Shown piece by piece: positions 19,819-29,148 of a stretch of 64,000 nt of DNA (position 1 is the first letter of the stretch; every line of letters starts with the position of its first letter). A model generated the notes under the pieces. It searched no databases. It was given only the letters and a program-made list of their open reading frames with translations, and was not told the DNA's origin. This DNA is from Actinomycetota bacterium. GTDB taxonomy: Bacteria > Actinomycetota > Actinomycetes > S36-B12. The stretch is taken from the NCBI GenBank assembly GCA_030681835.1, contig JAUXRN010000257.1, positions 1-64,000 of the forward strand. The letters run 5' to 3'. Both the position numbers and the translations under genes were made by a program.

Positions 19819-21449
19819 GCGCCGACAACGGGGATGCGACCGAGGTCCTCGACGCCGTCGTCGTGGGTGCCGGTTTCTCGGGTCTGTACATGCTCATCCG
19901 GCTGCGCGAGCTGGGCCTGCGAAGCACCGTCATCGAGAAGGGCGACGACGTCGGCGGCACCTGGTACTGGAACCGCTACCCCGGAGCCCGCTGCGACATC
20001 GACAGCGTGGACTACTGCTACTCCTTCTCGCCGAAGCTGCTCGAGGAGTGGCGGTGGACCGAGCGCTTCGCCACCCAGCCGGAGATCCTGAGTTACCTGG
20101 AGTTCGTGGCCGACACGTTCGACCTGCGGCGCGATATCCGCTTCTCGACCACCGTCACGGCAGCCGACTTCGACGCTGAAAGCGGCACCTGGCTGGTGCG
20201 CACCTCGGACGGGAATCTGCTGCGTGCCCGGTACGTCGTCATGGCGGTTGGCAACCTCTCCGAGCCCAAGCGCCCGGACATCCCCGGCGTGGACACGTTC
20301 GCAGGCGATTCCTTCCACACCGCCCAGTGGCCAAAGGAAGGCGTCGACTTCACCGGCCGTCGTGTCGGCGTCATCGGAACGGGGTCAACGGGGATCCAAG
20401 CCATCCCGCTCATCGCGGAGCAGGCCGAGCATCTCTTCGTCTTCCAGCGCACGCCGAACTACAGCATGCCGGCGCGCAACGCTCCGCTCGAGCCGCAGTA
20501 CGTCGAGGACGTCCTCGCTAGCTTCGACGAGCGCCGCGAGGTAAGCAGGCGGTCGGATGCCGGAACGCCGTTCCCGCCAGCATCGAAGGGCACCTTCGAG
20601 GTGTCCGATGAGGAGCGCGAGGCCATGTTCGAGGAGGGCTGGCGGCGCGGTGGCATCAATGCGCTGTCCTACGCCTTCACCGATTTCTTCACTGACGTGA
20701 GGGCGAACGAGGTGGCGCAGGAGTTCGCCAGGCGCAAGATCCGTGAGCTTGTCGAGGACCCGCAGACGGCTGAGTCGCTGCTGCCCTCGCACCACATCGG
20801 CACGAAGCGCACGTGCGTCGACACCAATTACTTCGCCACCTACAACCGTGACAACGTCACCCTCGTCGACCTGCGCAGGGAGCCGATCGAGGCAGTCACC
20901 GAAGGCGGGATCCGGACGGCCAGTCGCCACATCGACCTCGACTGCCTCGTGTATGCGGTCGGCTTCGATGCGATGACCGGGGCGATGACCGCGATCGACA
21001 TCGCGGGCCGCGGGGACCGGACGCTAAGGGAGGCCTGGGCCGACGGTCCGGCGACCTACCTCGGCCTCATGGTCGCGGACTTCCCCAACTTGTTCCTCGT
21101 GACAGGTCCAGGCAGCCCCGGCGTGCTCAGCAACATGGTGGTGTCCATCGAGCAGCACGTGGAATGGATTGCCGAGACAATCGGCTATCTGGAGGCCGAG
21201 GGCTTAGCCACCATCGAGGCCTCCCCCGCTGCGCAGGACCAGTGGGTGGCCCACGTCAACGACCTGGCCAACGCCACTCTCTACCCGCAGGCGGCATCCT
21301 GGTACCTGGGTGCGAACATCCCCGGCAAGGCACGCGTCTTCATGCCCTACGTCAACGGTTGTGGCAACTACCGGAGTGAGTGCGAGGCTGTCGTCCGCGA
21401 CGGCTACCGAGGCTTCGCCCTGACCCCTGCAGCGTCCGCCCGCGCCTGA
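19815..21449 (+). CDS. Baeyer-Villiger monooxygenase (cyclohexanone-monooxygenase type)
   Basis: AVVVGAGFSGLYMLIRL, GGTWYWNRYPGARCDIDSVDYCYSF, FAGDSFHTAQWP (FxGxxxHxxxW), VGVIGTGSTGIQ. Confidence 0.92.
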   Translation: MSADNGDATEVLDAVVVGAGFSGLYMLIRLRELGLRSTVIEKGDDVGGTWYWNRYPGARCDIDSVDYCYSFSPKLLEEWRWTERFATQPEILSYLEFVADTFDLRRDIRFSTTVTAADFDAESGTWLVRTSDGNLLRARYVVMAVGNLSEPKRPDIPGVDTFAGDSFHTAQWPKEGVDFTGRRVGVIGTGSTGIQAIPLIAEQAEHLFVFQRTPNYSMPARNAPLEPQYVEDVLASFDERREVSRRSDAGTPFPPASKGTFEVSDEEREAMFEEGWRRGGINALSYAFTDFFTDVRANEVAQEFARRKIRELVEDPQTAESLLPSHHIGTKRTCVDTNYFATYNRDNVTLVDLRREPIEAVTEGGIRTASRHIDLDCLVYAVGFDAMTGAMTAIDIAGRGDRTLREAWADGPATYLGLMVADFPNLFLVTGPGSPGVLSNMVVSIEQHVEWIAETIGYLEAEGLATIEASPAAQDQWVAHVNDLANATLYPQAASWYLGANIPGKARVFMPYVNGCGNYRSECEAVVRDGYRGFALTPAASARA

Positions 21450-21465
21450 GAGGACCCACATACCC

Positions 21466-22863
21466 ATGGCCAACGCCGTCACTTCGGAGTACGAGGCCCT
21501 GCTCAGTGACCTTCACGACCGAGGGGTGACCACCGTGGTGCTCGGGGGCACCGACACCCACGGTGTCATGCGGGGCAAGCGCATCCCCGTCAACCAGCTC
21601 GAGCGCATCCTGGCCGACGGCATGGCGCTGTGCGATGTCTTCTGGGTCATGCATGTGGACGAGTCCGATCTCGTGCAGCGCCCGGTCGGGCACGAGGGGT
21701 ACTTCCCCACCGAGCGCAACGGCTATCCGGACATCCTGGGCCTGCCCGACGTCAGCACGGCGCGGATCGTCCCCTGGCATGACGACACGGTCATCATGCT
21801 GTGCGACTGGAGCCTGCCCCATCATGCGGGTCCGGTGCCGATCGACCCTCGCCACGTTCTGCGCCGCGTGATCGAGCGTGGTCATGCGATGGGGCTCGAG
21901 GCGTTCAGCGCGCTCGAGCTCGAGTTCTACCTCCTCCAGGAGACCCCGGACTCGATCGTCGACCTGCACCCCTGGGAGCTGACGCCCCTGCAGGCCCGTC
22001 CCAGCACCTACGGGGTGGTGCTGGGCTCGCGGCAGGAGCCGATCGCCCGGCAGATCCGCGAACGCATGCTCGAGTACGGCCTGCCCATCGAGGCCTGCAA
22101 CCCCGAGACCGGTCCGGGTCAATTCGAGATCAACCTCAGGTACGACCAGGCGCTGGCCGCGGCCGACCACGCCTTCCTGTTCAAGAGCGGGGTCAAGGAG
22201 CTGGCTGCCCAGAACGGCCTGCTCGCCACCTTCATGGCCAAGCCCAATGCGGAGTGGGCCGGCAACTCGTGCCACATCCACCTGAGCCTGCGCGGCCTCG
22301 ACGGCTCCGCCGTCTTCTACGACGAGGGCCAGCCGCACGGAATATCAGTGACGATGCGCCAGTTCATCGCCGGGAGTCTCGCCGTCATGCCCGAGTTCAC
22401 GGCCCTGCTCGCGCCCAACCCGAACTCCTACCGTCGCTATCGCCCGTACTCGTGGGCCGGCACGACCGCGACATGGGGGATCGACAACCGGTCGGCCGGG
22501 CTGCGCGTCGTCTGCGAGGGCGCGTCGGGAACCCGACTCGAGCATCGGCAGGCAGGCGGGGATGTCAACGCCTACATCGCATCGGCCGCGGTCCTCGCGG
22601 CTGGCCTGGCCGGCATCGCAGCAAAGCTGGAGCCACCGGACAAAATCGATGCGGACATCTACGCGATGGACCCGGACGAGGTGCCGCAGCTCCCGCGAAC
22701 GCTCGAGCAGGCCGTAGAACTGCTCGACGCGAGCACGCTGGCACGGGAGTGGCTGGGGGCCGACTTCGTCGATCACTACGTCGCGATGAAGCGGGCCGAG
22801 CTCGCCGCCCAGGCGGCTGCGGTCACCAACTGGGACGTGCGACGGTACCTCGCGGCCCTCTAG
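21466..22863 (+). CDS. Glutamine synthetase-like gamma-glutamylamine synthetase, paralog 2
   Basis: TDTHGVMRGKRIP, ALELEFYLL, GNSCHIHLSLRG, NRSAGLRVVCEGASGTRLEHRQAGGDVNAY. Confidence 0.87.
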   Translation: MANAVTSEYEALLSDLHDRGVTTVVLGGTDTHGVMRGKRIPVNQLERILADGMALCDVFWVMHVDESDLVQRPVGHEGYFPTERNGYPDILGLPDVSTARIVPWHDDTVIMLCDWSLPHHAGPVPIDPRHVLRRVIERGHAMGLEAFSALELEFYLLQETPDSIVDLHPWELTPLQARPSTYGVVLGSRQEPIARQIRERMLEYGLPIEACNPETGPGQFEINLRYDQALAAADHAFLFKSGVKELAAQNGLLATFMAKPNAEWAGNSCHIHLSLRGLDGSAVFYDEGQPHGISVTMRQFIAGSLAVMPEFTALLAPNPNSYRRYRPYSWAGTTATWGIDNRSAGLRVVCEGASGTRLEHRQAGGDVNAYIASAAVLAAGLAGIAAKLEPPDKIDADIYAMDPDEVPQLPRTLEQAVELLDASTLAREWLGADFVDHYVAMKRAELAAQAAAVTNWDVRRYLAAL

Positions 22864-23016
22864 CAGTCAGGGGTGCCGGGCAGCCCTCAAATCTCGTGTC
22901 CGCGACTTGCCTCGAAGTCGTTGACCGACCCTAACTATTGGCCTAGTCTCCAGACCTCAAAGGAGACCGCCGTGGCGGCATGCCCCGGCGGTAGGCACCA
23001 GGTCCGAGGAGCGCAC

Positions 23017-24585
23017 GTGACAACGGATTCGAGTACCGGGTCGACCGAGTCGGCCCCCAAGCAAGGCGAGTTGAGGCGGGACGCCATCGGTCTGGTGGGC
23101 GTCCTATTCTTCGTGGTCGCCTTCTCGGCGCCCATCACGGCGATGACGGGCAATACGCCCCTCTCGGTCGGCTACGGCAACGGGATCTACGCCCCGGCCG
23201 GCTTCATCGTCGCCTGCGTCATCCTCACCATCTTCAGCGTCGCCTACGTCGCCATGGCCAAGCACATCACTGCGGCCGGCGCCTTCTACACGTTCGTCTC
23301 GCGCGGCATGGGCAAGCCGGTCGGCCTCGGCGCCGGTTCGCTGAGCACCGCTGCCTACGTCAGCATCGAGGCGGCCCTGATCGGCATCTTCTCGGTCTTC
23401 ACCGACGGCCTCATGGTGTCCCGGTTCGACGTGTCGCTCCCATGGATCGTGTACGGGATCATCGGCATCCTGCTCATCGGCATCCTGTCCTACCGAGACA
23501 TCAGCCTGGCGGCGCGCGTGCTCGGCGTCGTCCTCATCATCGAGATAGCGCTGCTGTCGATCATGGCCTTCGCCATCCTCTTCCAGGGCGGTGGCCCGGA
23601 CGGCCTGATGTGGGAGTCCCTCAACCCGATGAAGGCATTCACCAGCCTGCCCGAGGACTTCATGGGAACCGGCGTGGCCGCCGGCGTGGCCGGGATCGGC
23701 CTGCTGTTCGCCTTCTGGTCGTGGGTCGGCTTCGAGGCGACGGCGATCTTCGGCGAGGAGTCCAAGGATCCCAAGAAGATCGTCCCTCGGGCGACGATGA
23801 TCGCGGTCATCGGCATCGGGGTCTTCTACGCCTTCATCGCGTGGATGGCGATCGCCGGCAATGGCGCGGCGGAGTCCGTCACGCTCTCGGCGGGTGCCAC
23901 GCCGTTCGAGCTGCTCTACACCCCAATGCGGGATTACGTCGGGGAGTGGGGGGTGGTCGCCTTCGAGTTCTTCGTGGTGGGCGGTTCCTTCGCGTGCGCC
24001 CTGGCCATCCACAACTCGGCCACCCGCTACATCTTCGCCTTCGGGCGCGATGGCCTGCTCCCGAAGGCCTTGGGGCGCTCGCACCCGAAGTACCAGTCCC
24101 CCTACATCGCCTCGACCGTGCAGACGGTGGTCACCCTGGTGATCGTCGGCGGCTGCTATGTGGCCGGCGTCGATCCGTACCTCGGCCTGTACACGGTGCT
24201 GGCGATCTTCGCGACCGTCTGCCTGCTGTGCGCGCAGACCCTGACGGCCATCTCGTGCATCTGGTACTTCCACGTCAAGAAGATGCACCCGGAGACGGCG
24301 AACGTCTTCAGGACGATCCTGGCCCCGATCATCGGCGGCTTGGGGATGATCTACGTCGTCTACCTCGTCCTCGTCAACATCGACTTCGCGACGGCCGGCC
24401 AGGGCGACTCCCCGGTCATCAAGGCCCTGCCATGGGCGGTGGTGGTGGTCTTCGTGCTTCCCGTCGTGGTGTCCCTGTGGTGGAAGAAGTCGAAGCCGGA
24501 TCTGTACGAGCGGATCGGCAGCACGGTGTTCGTCCACGCGGGCCTGTCGACCGACATCGACGAGCCGACGATCCATCGGAGCTAG
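23017..24585 (+). CDS. APC-superfamily amino acid permease
   Basis: Multi-TM; VVAFSAPITAMTGNTPLSVGYGNG, FAFWSWVGFEATAIFGEESKDPKKIVPRATM; likely GTG start at 23017. Confidence 0.88.
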   Translation: MTTDSSTGSTESAPKQGELRRDAIGLVGVLFFVVAFSAPITAMTGNTPLSVGYGNGIYAPAGFIVACVILTIFSVAYVAMAKHITAAGAFYTFVSRGMGKPVGLGAGSLSTAAYVSIEAALIGIFSVFTDGLMVSRFDVSLPWIVYGIIGILLIGILSYRDISLAARVLGVVLIIEIALLSIMAFAILFQGGGPDGLMWESLNPMKAFTSLPEDFMGTGVAAGVAGIGLLFAFWSWVGFEATAIFGEESKDPKKIVPRATMIAVIGIGVFYAFIAWMAIAGNGAAESVTLSAGATPFELLYTPMRDYVGEWGVVAFEFFVVGGSFACALAIHNSATRYIFAFGRDGLLPKALGRSHPKYQSPYIASTVQTVVTLVIVGGCYVAGVDPYLGLYTVLAIFATVCLLCAQTLTAISCIWYFHVKKMHPETANVFRTILAPIIGGLGMIYVVYLVLVNIDFATAGQGDSPVIKALPWAVVVVFVLPVVVSLWWKKSKPDLYERIGSTVFVHAGLSTDIDEPTIHRS

Positions 24586-24602
24586 CAGACAGAGCTCAGC
24601 GT

Positions 24603-24639
24603 CTCGCCCGGGTCACTCCAGACTGGTGACCCGGGCGAG
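24603..24639. terminator. Stem-loop terminator candidate between convergent permease and GntR genes
   Basis: 14-bp perfect inverted repeat CTCGCCCGGGTCAC / GTGACCCGGGCGAG with 9-nt loop. Confidence 0.75.
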
Positions 24640-24671
24640 GCGCTGTCGGGGCCTCGGATCAGGCGGCTCGC

Positions 24672-25451
24672 TCAGGTGCGCTTGCGAGTCGCCGCGGCCT
24701 TGGCTACGGGTGTCGTGACCCACGACTCCACGATGTGACCGGTCGTGTCGATGTGCTCGGTCATGTAGCGGCTTGCCTTGTCGGGCTCCTGCCGCTCGAT
24801 TGCCTCGACGATCCGGTCATGCAGGTAGTCACCGGTGACGTCGAGGACGTTGAAGAGCGACCCCACGGGGCGGAACATCTCGACGCGTCCTCTGAGGACC
24901 GCGTCCTGCAGCCACTGGTTGCGGGCCGCCTTGGCGATCGCCAGGTGGAAGTCGGTGTCCAGGCTGTGGAAGTGGGCGGTGTCCGCGGGGTGGGAGGGCA
25001 CCTCGTTGTTGGGGCCCTTGAGTGCCGTCATTGCCTTGAGCAGGCGGTTCATCTCCCGCAGATCGGACTGCGTGCGGCGCTCGGCGGCCAGTGCGGCGCA
25101 GGCGGACTCCACCGTGATGCGGAACTCGAAGACCTGCCGGATCTGCTCGCGGTTCTGCTGGAAGGCCCGTCGGGTCTGCGCGTCGGTGGCCGCCGTCCCG
25201 CGCACGAACAGCCCGCCCCCGCGGCCGCGCTTGATCTCGAGGAGGCCTTCATCGGCCAGGATGGCGATCGCCCCGCGCACCGTGGTGCGCGACACATTGA
25301 GGAACTCTGCCAGCGCCCGCTCCGGCGGCAGGCAGTCACCAGGGCGGTAGCGGCCCAGCATGATCGCCGTGCGGATCTGCTCGAGGACCAGTTCGTGGGC
25401 CGCGACGATCCGGACCGGAGCCATGCCGGGGGTTGGGTCGTGGTCCGCCAC
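24672..25451 (-). CDS. GntR/FadR-family transcriptional regulator
   Basis: IRTAIMLGRYRPGDCLPPERALAEFLNVSRTTVRGAIAILADEGLLEIKRGRGGGLFV plus FCD-like all-helical domain. Confidence 0.9.
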   Translation of the reverse strand: MADHDPTPGMAPVRIVAAHELVLEQIRTAIMLGRYRPGDCLPPERALAEFLNVSRTTVRGAIAILADEGLLEIKRGRGGGLFVRGTAATDAQTRRAFQQNREQIRQVFEFRITVESACAALAAERRTQSDLREMNRLLKAMTALKGPNNEVPSHPADTAHFHSLDTDFHLAIAKAARNQWLQDAVLRGRVEMFRPVGSLFNVLDVTGDYLHDRIVEAIERQEPDKASRYMTEHIDTTGHIVESWVTTPVAKAAATRKRT

Positions 25452-25599
25452 CACGGCCTCCCTCCGTCGTCGTGCGAGTCGGGCGATGCTAACACCGGTT
25501 GCCCGGTTCGGCAGGGCCGCGCCATTTGGTATAAGTGCTTGACCTTTAGTCCGCTCACCAACAGAATTGCGGTTCCGGCAACGACGAAAGGGAACACGC

Positions 25600-26325
25600 A
25601 TGACGGAACGTCGCGTCCTGGTCACCGGAGGTGCGGGCGTCATCGGCATGGCCATCTGCCGGACCCTGCGCGAGGCGGGCTGGACCCCTGTCGCGGGGGA
25701 CCTGGCCCCGGCCATCGCCGCGGTCGACTGGGCCGCCGCGGAGAACGCGCATATCGAGCGGGTCGAGCTCGACGTCACGAGCCGCGAGTCGGTGGATGCG
25801 GCCGTTCGCACGATGGGCGGTGAGTGGGCGGGGCTGGTGAACTGCGCGGGGATCCTGCGCGACACCCTGCTGGGCCGCACCGTCGAGGACAACATGCGGC
25901 TGATGTTCGAGGTCAACCTGGCCGGGACCGCCAGGGTCACCGACGCCTTCGCCCCCCTGATCCGCGAAGGGGGAGCCATCGTCAACATCGGCAGCGTGAC
26001 GGGGTACATGGGCCGCTTCGTCGGAGCGTCGGTCTACGGAGCGACGAAGGCTGGCATAGGCGCGTACACGACGTATCTCGCCGTGGAGCTGGCCCCGCGC
26101 CGCATCCGCGTCAACAACGTGGCACCGGGGGTCATCCGCGCACCGATGAGCCCGTCGATGGCCCTGGTCTCGGGGGGCGAGGAGAGCTGCGCGGAGCAGG
26201 CGATCCTCGGCCGGATCGGGGAGCCCGAGGAGGTGGCCGAGGTCGTGGAGTTCCTCCTGTCGGACCGGGCGTCCTTCATCACGGCCCAGACGCTGCTCGT
26301 CGACGGCGGGTTCATCGCGCGATGA
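25600..26325 (+). CDS. SDR-family oxidoreductase
   Basis: VLVTGGAGVIGMAICRTL, VNCAGILRD, VYGATKAGIGAYTTYLAVELAP, LLVDGGFIAR. Confidence 0.9.
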   Translation: MTERRVLVTGGAGVIGMAICRTLREAGWTPVAGDLAPAIAAVDWAAAENAHIERVELDVTSRESVDAAVRTMGGEWAGLVNCAGILRDTLLGRTVEDNMRLMFEVNLAGTARVTDAFAPLIREGGAIVNIGSVTGYMGRFVGASVYGATKAGIGAYTTYLAVELAPRRIRVNNVAPGVIRAPMSPSMALVSGGEESCAEQAILGRIGEPEEVAEVVEFLLSDRASFITAQTLLVDGGFIAR

Positions 26326-27605
26326 GCCGCCCAGACAGCGACCTGGTCGAGGACCTGCTCCGCGACGAGCTCATCGACGCAGCCAACGCGGAGGCGCTGG
26401 CGCGGCTGCACTCGTCCGATCCCGTGGTCGTGGACGTGCTCCCGGCCCGTGATGCGATCCCCGGCTACCGCCCCAACCTCGTGCTGACCAGCGGCGCACC
26501 CATGCCGTGGGAGGACTACCACGGCGGTCAGCGCGACGCGTTGATCGGCGGCGCCTTGTTCGAGGGCCTGGCCGCGACGCGGGAGGAGGCCATCGAGGGC
26601 TTCGCATCGGGCGGCATCGAGGTCGGTTCGTGCCACGACTACGGCGCCGTGGGGTCGCTCGCCGGGATCTACACCGCCTCGATGCCCGTCTTCGTCGTGA
26701 CCAACCGTGCCCACGGCAACGTCGGCTTCTGCAACTTCTACGAGGGCAAGGACCCCCGACGCCTCAATTACGGCTGCTATGACGAGGGCGTCCACGCCAG
26801 GCTGCTGCACGTCAACGACGTGCTGGCCCCCGTGATCGGTGAGGCCATCCGGCGCGAGGGGGGCGTCCCGCTGAAGCCGCTCATGGCCAAGGCGCTGCGG
26901 ATGGGCGACGAGCTGCATAGCCGCAACGCCGCGGCGTCGTTGCTCTTCACCCGTGAGCTCCTTCCGGCGATGCTCGCGATGGCGAGCGAGGGTCACGGTG
27001 ACGTCATCGACACCGCGATCCACGTCGCCGACAACGACTACTTCTTCCTGCGCCTGTCCATGGCGGCTGCTAAGGCATCGGCCGACACCATGATCGGTGT
27101 CGAGAGGTCCACCATCGTCACCGCGATGGGGTTCAGCTGCCGCGGGTTCTCGATTCGGGTCGCGGGCCTGGGCGGGGACTGGTTCAGCGGTCCGGCGCCG
27201 ATCACCGAGGGCCGGCTCTTCCCGGGCCACACCGAGGACGAGATCACCTGGATGGGCGGCGAGAGCCCGATCACCGAGACGATCGGCCTCGGTGGGTTCG
27301 CGCAGGCGTGCGCCTTCAGCCTGCAGAACTACCAGGGCGGCTCCTCCGGGGTCATGATGGAGCGCAACCTGGCCATGTACTCCATCACGGCAAGCGAGAA
27401 CCCGGACTACCTGATCCCCGTCTTCGACTTCCGGGGCACCCCGACCGGAATCGACATGCGCCGCGTCCTCCAGACTGGCGTGCTGCCGGTGATGGACGTG
27501 GGACTGGCGGGCCGTGACGGCGGACAGATCGGCGCCGGGATCATCCGGGCGCCGCGCGAGTGCTTCGAGTTGGCAGCGGCGGGCCACGTCGCTCGGTACG
27601 GGTGA
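26322..27605 (+). CDS. DUF1116 (YlbE/AllG-like) protein
   Basis: Full-length family resemblance: SGAPMPWEDYHGGQRDALIGGALFEG, GSCHDYGAVGSLAGIYTASMPVFVV, MGDELHSRNAAASLLF, ITETIGLGGFA, GQIGAGIIRAPRECFE. Confidence 0.85.
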   Translation: MSRPDSDLVEDLLRDELIDAANAEALARLHSSDPVVVDVLPARDAIPGYRPNLVLTSGAPMPWEDYHGGQRDALIGGALFEGLAATREEAIEGFASGGIEVGSCHDYGAVGSLAGIYTASMPVFVVTNRAHGNVGFCNFYEGKDPRRLNYGCYDEGVHARLLHVNDVLAPVIGEAIRREGGVPLKPLMAKALRMGDELHSRNAAASLLFTRELLPAMLAMASEGHGDVIDTAIHVADNDYFFLRLSMAAAKASADTMIGVERSTIVTAMGFSCRGFSIRVAGLGGDWFSGPAPITEGRLFPGHTEDEITWMGGESPITETIGLGGFAQACAFSLQNYQGGSSGVMMERNLAMYSITASENPDYLIPVFDFRGTPTGIDMRRVLQTGVLPVMDVGLAGRDGGQIGAGIIRAPRECFELAAAGHVARYG

Positions 27606-27616
27606 GGGGCAAGGAC

Positions 27617-28387
27617 ATGGGAGAGAATCGGCGGACAGTCCTGGTGACCGGGGGCACGCGCGGCATCGGCAAGGGGATCGTGGAGCGCCTTGCCGCCCAC
27701 GGCCTCGACGTCGCGTTCAGCGGTCGTGACCGCTCTGCAGGCAAGCAGGTCGAGGCAACGCTCGCGGCTGAAGGCCGAGCCGCGCAGTTCATCCACGCCG
27801 ACCTCACCGTGACGGGTTCGGCTGCTGGGCTCGTCGCCGCGGCCGCGGCCGCGCTCGGCTCACTCGACGTCCTCGTCCACAACGCAGGCATCTACCCCGA
27901 GCACGCGCTGGGCGACATGACGCTGGGCGACTGGCACTCGGTCCTGGACACGAACCTCACCAGCGCGTTCCTCCTCGCGCAGGCAGCGGCACCGGAGCTG
28001 GCAAAGTCAGCGGCCGGGCGCATCGTGTTCATCAGCTCCATCACCGGTCCACGAACCGGGATCAGCGGACTCGCGCACTACTGCGCATCGAAGGGGGGAA
28101 TCGACGGCCTGATGCGCGCGCTCGCCGTTGAGCTCGCCTCGCAGGGAACCACCGTCAACGGCGTGGCACCGGGGACGATCCTCACGGAATCGCTCGCAGA
28201 GCTCTACGCCGAGCCCGGGTTGATGGAGTCAGTCACCAGGATCATCCCGGCGGGCCGCATGGGCTCGCCCGACGACATCGCGGCCGCCGTCGAGTTCCTG
28301 GCCAGCCCCGATGCCGGCTTCATCACCGGCCAGAGCATCATCGTCGACGGGGGACAGACGATCCCCGAGGTCCAGGGAAGCTCGTGA
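27617..28387 (+). CDS. SDR-family oxidoreductase
   Basis: VLVTGGTRGIGKGIVERL, HNAGIYPEHALG, HYCASKGGIDGLMRALAVELA. Confidence 0.9.
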   Translation: MGENRRTVLVTGGTRGIGKGIVERLAAHGLDVAFSGRDRSAGKQVEATLAAEGRAAQFIHADLTVTGSAAGLVAAAAAALGSLDVLVHNAGIYPEHALGDMTLGDWHSVLDTNLTSAFLLAQAAAPELAKSAAGRIVFISSITGPRTGISGLAHYCASKGGIDGLMRALAVELASQGTTVNGVAPGTILTESLAELYAEPGLMESVTRIIPAGRMGSPDDIAAAVEFLASPDAGFITGQSIIVDGGQTIPEVQGSS

Positions 28388-29148
28388 CGGTGGGACACCT
28401 CCACCTCGCGTTCGCCGGTGGCACCGCGCTGGTCACCGGTGGCCGGTCCGGGATAGGCGCCTCGACCGTCGACCTCCTGGCCGAGTCCGGGCTCAGCGTC
28501 ATCGCGCTCGACGTGTCGCCGGAGGACGCGGTGGCGCACCGCCCCGCCGTCCGGCACGCGGTCGCCGACGTGACCGACGAGGCGGCCGTGACGACGGCAC
28601 TGACGGACCTGCTGGGCGAGAGCCCACTCGACTACGTCGTCAACAGCGCCGGGATCCACCGGCAGGCCGGGCTGGAGTCACTCTCGGCCGCCGATTGGCG
28701 CCAGGTGCTGGACGTCAACCTCGTGGGCGCGGCGCTGACCACCAAGGCCGCGCTGCCTTGGCTTCGCCGGTCGGCGGGTGCCGCGGTCGTCAACGTCACC
28801 TCCCTCGAGGCGAGCCGGGTCGTCGCCCTCATCAACCCGGAGCCTGTCGCGCACTACGCGGCCTCGAAGGCCGGACTGGAGATGCTCACGGCCTCCATGG
28901 CCCGTGACCTCGGTCGGTACGGGATCCGGGCCAACTCCGTCGCGCCCGGTTTCATCCAGACGCCCATGGCACGCGCCAACCATGCGGGGGTGGCCGCCCT
29001 GCCGGAGCAGGCGGCTGCGCGGGTGCCCATGGGCAGGTACGGGGATCCTGCAGAGGTCGCCTCGGCGATCGCCTTCCTGCTCAGCGAGGGCGCCTCGTAC
29101 ATCACGGGCGCCTCGCTGCTCATCGACGGCGGGTTCAGCACCACATGA
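28384..29148 (+). CDS. SDR-family oxidoreductase
   Basis: ALVTGGRSGIGASTVDLL, VNSAGIHRQAG, HYAASKAGLEMLTASMARDLG; 4-bp overlap with upstream SDR. Confidence 0.9.
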   Translation: MTVGHLHLAFAGGTALVTGGRSGIGASTVDLLAESGLSVIALDVSPEDAVAHRPAVRHAVADVTDEAAVTTALTDLLGESPLDYVVNSAGIHRQAGLESLSAADWRQVLDVNLVGAALTTKAALPWLRRSAGAAVVNVTSLEASRVVALINPEPVAHYAASKAGLEMLTASMARDLGRYGIRANSVAPGFIQTPMARANHAGVAALPEQAAARVPMGRYGDPAEVASAIAFLLSEGASYITGASLLIDGGFSTT

